From: Roseospira visakhapatnamensis | Lineage (GTDB): Bacteria > Pseudomonadota > Alphaproteobacteria > Rhodospirillales > Rhodospirillaceae | DNA: 64,000 bases | Direction of reading: 5' to 3' | NCBI RefSeq assembly: GCF_014197915.1 | Contig: NZ_JACIGK010000004.1 | Location: 62,001-126,000, forward strand | In this document: positions 62,668-64,000 of the stretch, one piece after another | Layout: each line of letters opens with the position of its first letter | Numbering within the stretch: position 1 is the first letter of the stretch | Made by a program: the position numbers and the translations under genes | Notes under the pieces: model-generated | Database searches by the model: none | What the model was told of the DNA's origin: nothing | The model's input: the letters and a program-made list of their open reading frames with translations, nothing else

Positions 62668-64000
62668 ATGACCAGCGAGCCGATGGACACCGAGAGCACC
62701 GCCCGGACCCTCGCGGCGGTGGAGGCGTTGCTGGGCCAGGGCAACGTCTTGCAAGCCTACGACCGGGCCGTGGACGCATTGCGCCGCTATCCCGCGGATC
62801 CCTGGCTGCGGCATCGGGCCGTCCTCAGCCTCGCTCGCAGCGGTGCCCTGGCCCATGCCGAGCACAAGTTTGCCCAGTGGTTCGGGTCCGTCCCCGACAG
62901 CGACGCCGACCGCGACGCCGATACAAGCACCGACACCGACCCGGTGTTCGCCATCGAGCGCCTGACCCTGGGCGCGCGTCTGATCAAGGACCGCGTTCAC
63001 CGCGCGCCGCCCGACGACAGGCCGGCGGTGGCCCGCCGCGCCGCCGAGGCCTACGCCCGCGCTTGGCGCCTGGCGCTGGACGCCGATCGCCCGGATCTGG
63101 CCGCCTACCCGGCCGTCAACGCCGCCAGCCTGTGCCTGGCGGCCGGCGACACGACCCGCGCCCACGACCTAGCCCGGGCGGTGCTGACCCTGCCACGGGA
63201 CGACTCCTACTACGGCCATGCCAACCGCGCCGAGGCGCTGCTGGTGCTGGGGGATCCGGACGGGGCACGGACGGCCCTGGCCGACGCGCGCACCGTCAGC
63301 GGTGCCGACCCGGCGGCGGTGGCCGCGACCCGGCGCCAGTTCGCCTGGATCCTGGAGTCCCTGGGCCGCCTCGGCCCGACGCGCCCCACACCGGCGGCGG
63401 CGGGCCTGGACCTGCTGACGCTGCCGGCCGTGGCGGTGTTCGCCGGTCACATGTTCCGCGAGGGCTGCCCCGAGGAAGCCGGCCTCAAGGCGCGGATCCG
63501 CGCCCACATCGACGCCCAGGGTGTCGGCATCGGCGTCACCGCCCTGGCCTGCGGCGGAGACATCCTGTTCGCCGAGTCCGTGCTGGACGCCGGAGGCCAG
63601 TTGATCGTCGTCCTGCCCTTCGCCGCCCGGGCCTTCGCCGCCGTGTCCGTGGAACCGGGAGGCGAGTCCTGGGTTCCGCGCTTTCACGCCTGTCTGGCGC
63701 GGGCTACGGAGGTCACCCTGGCCACCGAGGACGGCGAGGGCGACGATCCGGAGCTGTTCGCCTATGGCGCCCGTATGGCCGCCGGGCTGGCGCTGCACAA
63801 GGCACGCCTGCTGAACACCCGGGCGGAGATGATCGCGCTGTGGAACGGCGGCCCGGTCGGCGGGCCCGCCGGCACCGCCGCCGACATCGCCCATTGGCGC
63901 GAGGCCACCGGACGCGCGCCCTTCATCGCCCCCTTCCCACCGCTGCCGCGCCCGACGGCCGCCCCGGCCACCCAGCCGCCGTTGCGGCGCACGCTGGCCG
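62668..64000 (+). CDS. TPR/TRAF-binding-like protein with SLOG-like domain (3' end outside window)
   Basis: At least 444 residues, open to the right edge. Residues about 10-245 are helical TPR-like repeats (AVEALLGQGNVLQAYDRAVD, AYPAVNAASLCLAAGDTTRA, HANRAEALLVLGDPDGARTA) like the TRAFs-binding (DUF4071) region. From about residue 250 a Rossmann-like domain follows: VAVFAGHMFREG, then GVTALACGGDILFAESVLDAGGQ and LIVVLPF, a pattern like SLOG/LOG-type nucleotide-binding folds. Similar architectures I recall are joined to adenylate/guanylate cyclases, but a catalytic region would lie beyond the window. It follows the lipoprotein gene by 56 nt, on the same strand. Confidence 0.75.
   Translation, partial: MTSEPMDTESTARTLAAVEALLGQGNVLQAYDRAVDALRRYPADPWLRHRAVLSLARSGALAHAEHKFAQWFGSVPDSDADRDADTSTDTDPVFAIERLTLGARLIKDRVHRAPPDDRPAVARRAAEAYARAWRLALDADRPDLAAYPAVNAASLCLAAGDTTRAHDLARAVLTLPRDDSYYGHANRAEALLVLGDPDGARTALADARTVSGADPAAVAATRRQFAWILESLGRLGPTRPTPAAAGLDLLTLPAVAVFAGHMFREGCPEEAGLKARIRAHIDAQGVGIGVTALACGGDILFAESVLDAGGQLIVVLPFAARAFAAVSVEPGGESWVPRFHACLARATEVTLATEDGEGDDPELFAYGARMAAGLALHKARLLNTRAEMIALWNGGPVGGPAGTAADIAHWREATGRAPFIAPFPPLPRPTAAPATQPPLRRTLA

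Overview
The window (about 70% G+C, GC-rich third codon positions) comes from an alphaproteobacterium, most likely a Rhodospirillales member. The evidence is a GapR-type nucleoid protein, the characteristic secB / fxsA / Tim44-like / mltA neighbourhood, a complete mreB-mreC-mreD-mrdA-rodA cluster, and alphaproteobacterial-style proteins throughout. Assignment below order is not possible from this sequence alone. Genes are dense and usually coupled by 1-4 bp overlaps (ATGA, GTGA, TGATG). Most very long reading frames opposite real genes are GC-rich shadows and are left out.

Layout. 1-9.4 kb holds a CoA-binding/O-acetylhomoserine sulfhydrylase fusion (cut by the window edge), a sorAB-like sulfite dehydrogenase pair, a ThDP enzyme of the acetolactate synthase family, a Cache-domain histidine kinase and an AI-2E family permease. 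9.4-15.5 kb is the rod-shape/elongasome cluster. 15.6-23.3 kb holds a relic of a GGDEF gene, an atypical metallo-beta-lactamase-fold protein, mltA, a Tim44-like protein, fxsA, secB, tRNA-Leu(CAG), an XRE regulator, a BacNav-type channel and gapR. 23.4-27.2 kb is the coupled dapF-mtaB-ftsY operon, in which ftsY carries a run of about 25 tandem 24-bp units. 27.3-30.7 kb holds a SocA/Panacea-domain protein and a DinG/XPD-type helicase. 31.0-34.3 kb is an E. coli-type frdABCD fumarate reductase operon. 34.3-35.4 kb has cutA and a small hypothetical gene, flanked by two copies of an 80-bp hairpin repeat, one of which is interrupted by a 65-bp palindrome.

35.45-47.67 kb is a tail-only phage module. 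It has a LexA/S24-type repressor, three 17-bp operators, the tail tube gene, a G/GT chaperone pair with a GGGAAAC slippery site, a tape measure gene with a strongly AT-rich patch, two tip-region proteins, fibre proteins and a DUF4376-type protein. No capsid, portal, terminase, integrase or lysis gene is visible. It looks like a domesticated flexible tailocin or the tail remnant of a siphophage.

47.9-57.8 kb returns to housekeeping genes: hisN-like phosphatase, mgtE, pmbA, gshB, an Rrf2 regulator, a membrane-anchored pseudokinase, two glutaredoxins, a Dabb protein and a nitrilase-fold amidase. 57.8-64.0 kb is a tightly coupled operon that joins a RyR-domain protein to an MCE/Mla-type ABC transporter (permease, ATPase with altered catalytic motifs, MCE protein, lipoprotein). 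It is followed by a TPR protein with a SLOG-like domain that runs off the window. This combination of predicted signal-sensing domains with a lipid-type transporter is the best candidate for an undescribed system in the window.
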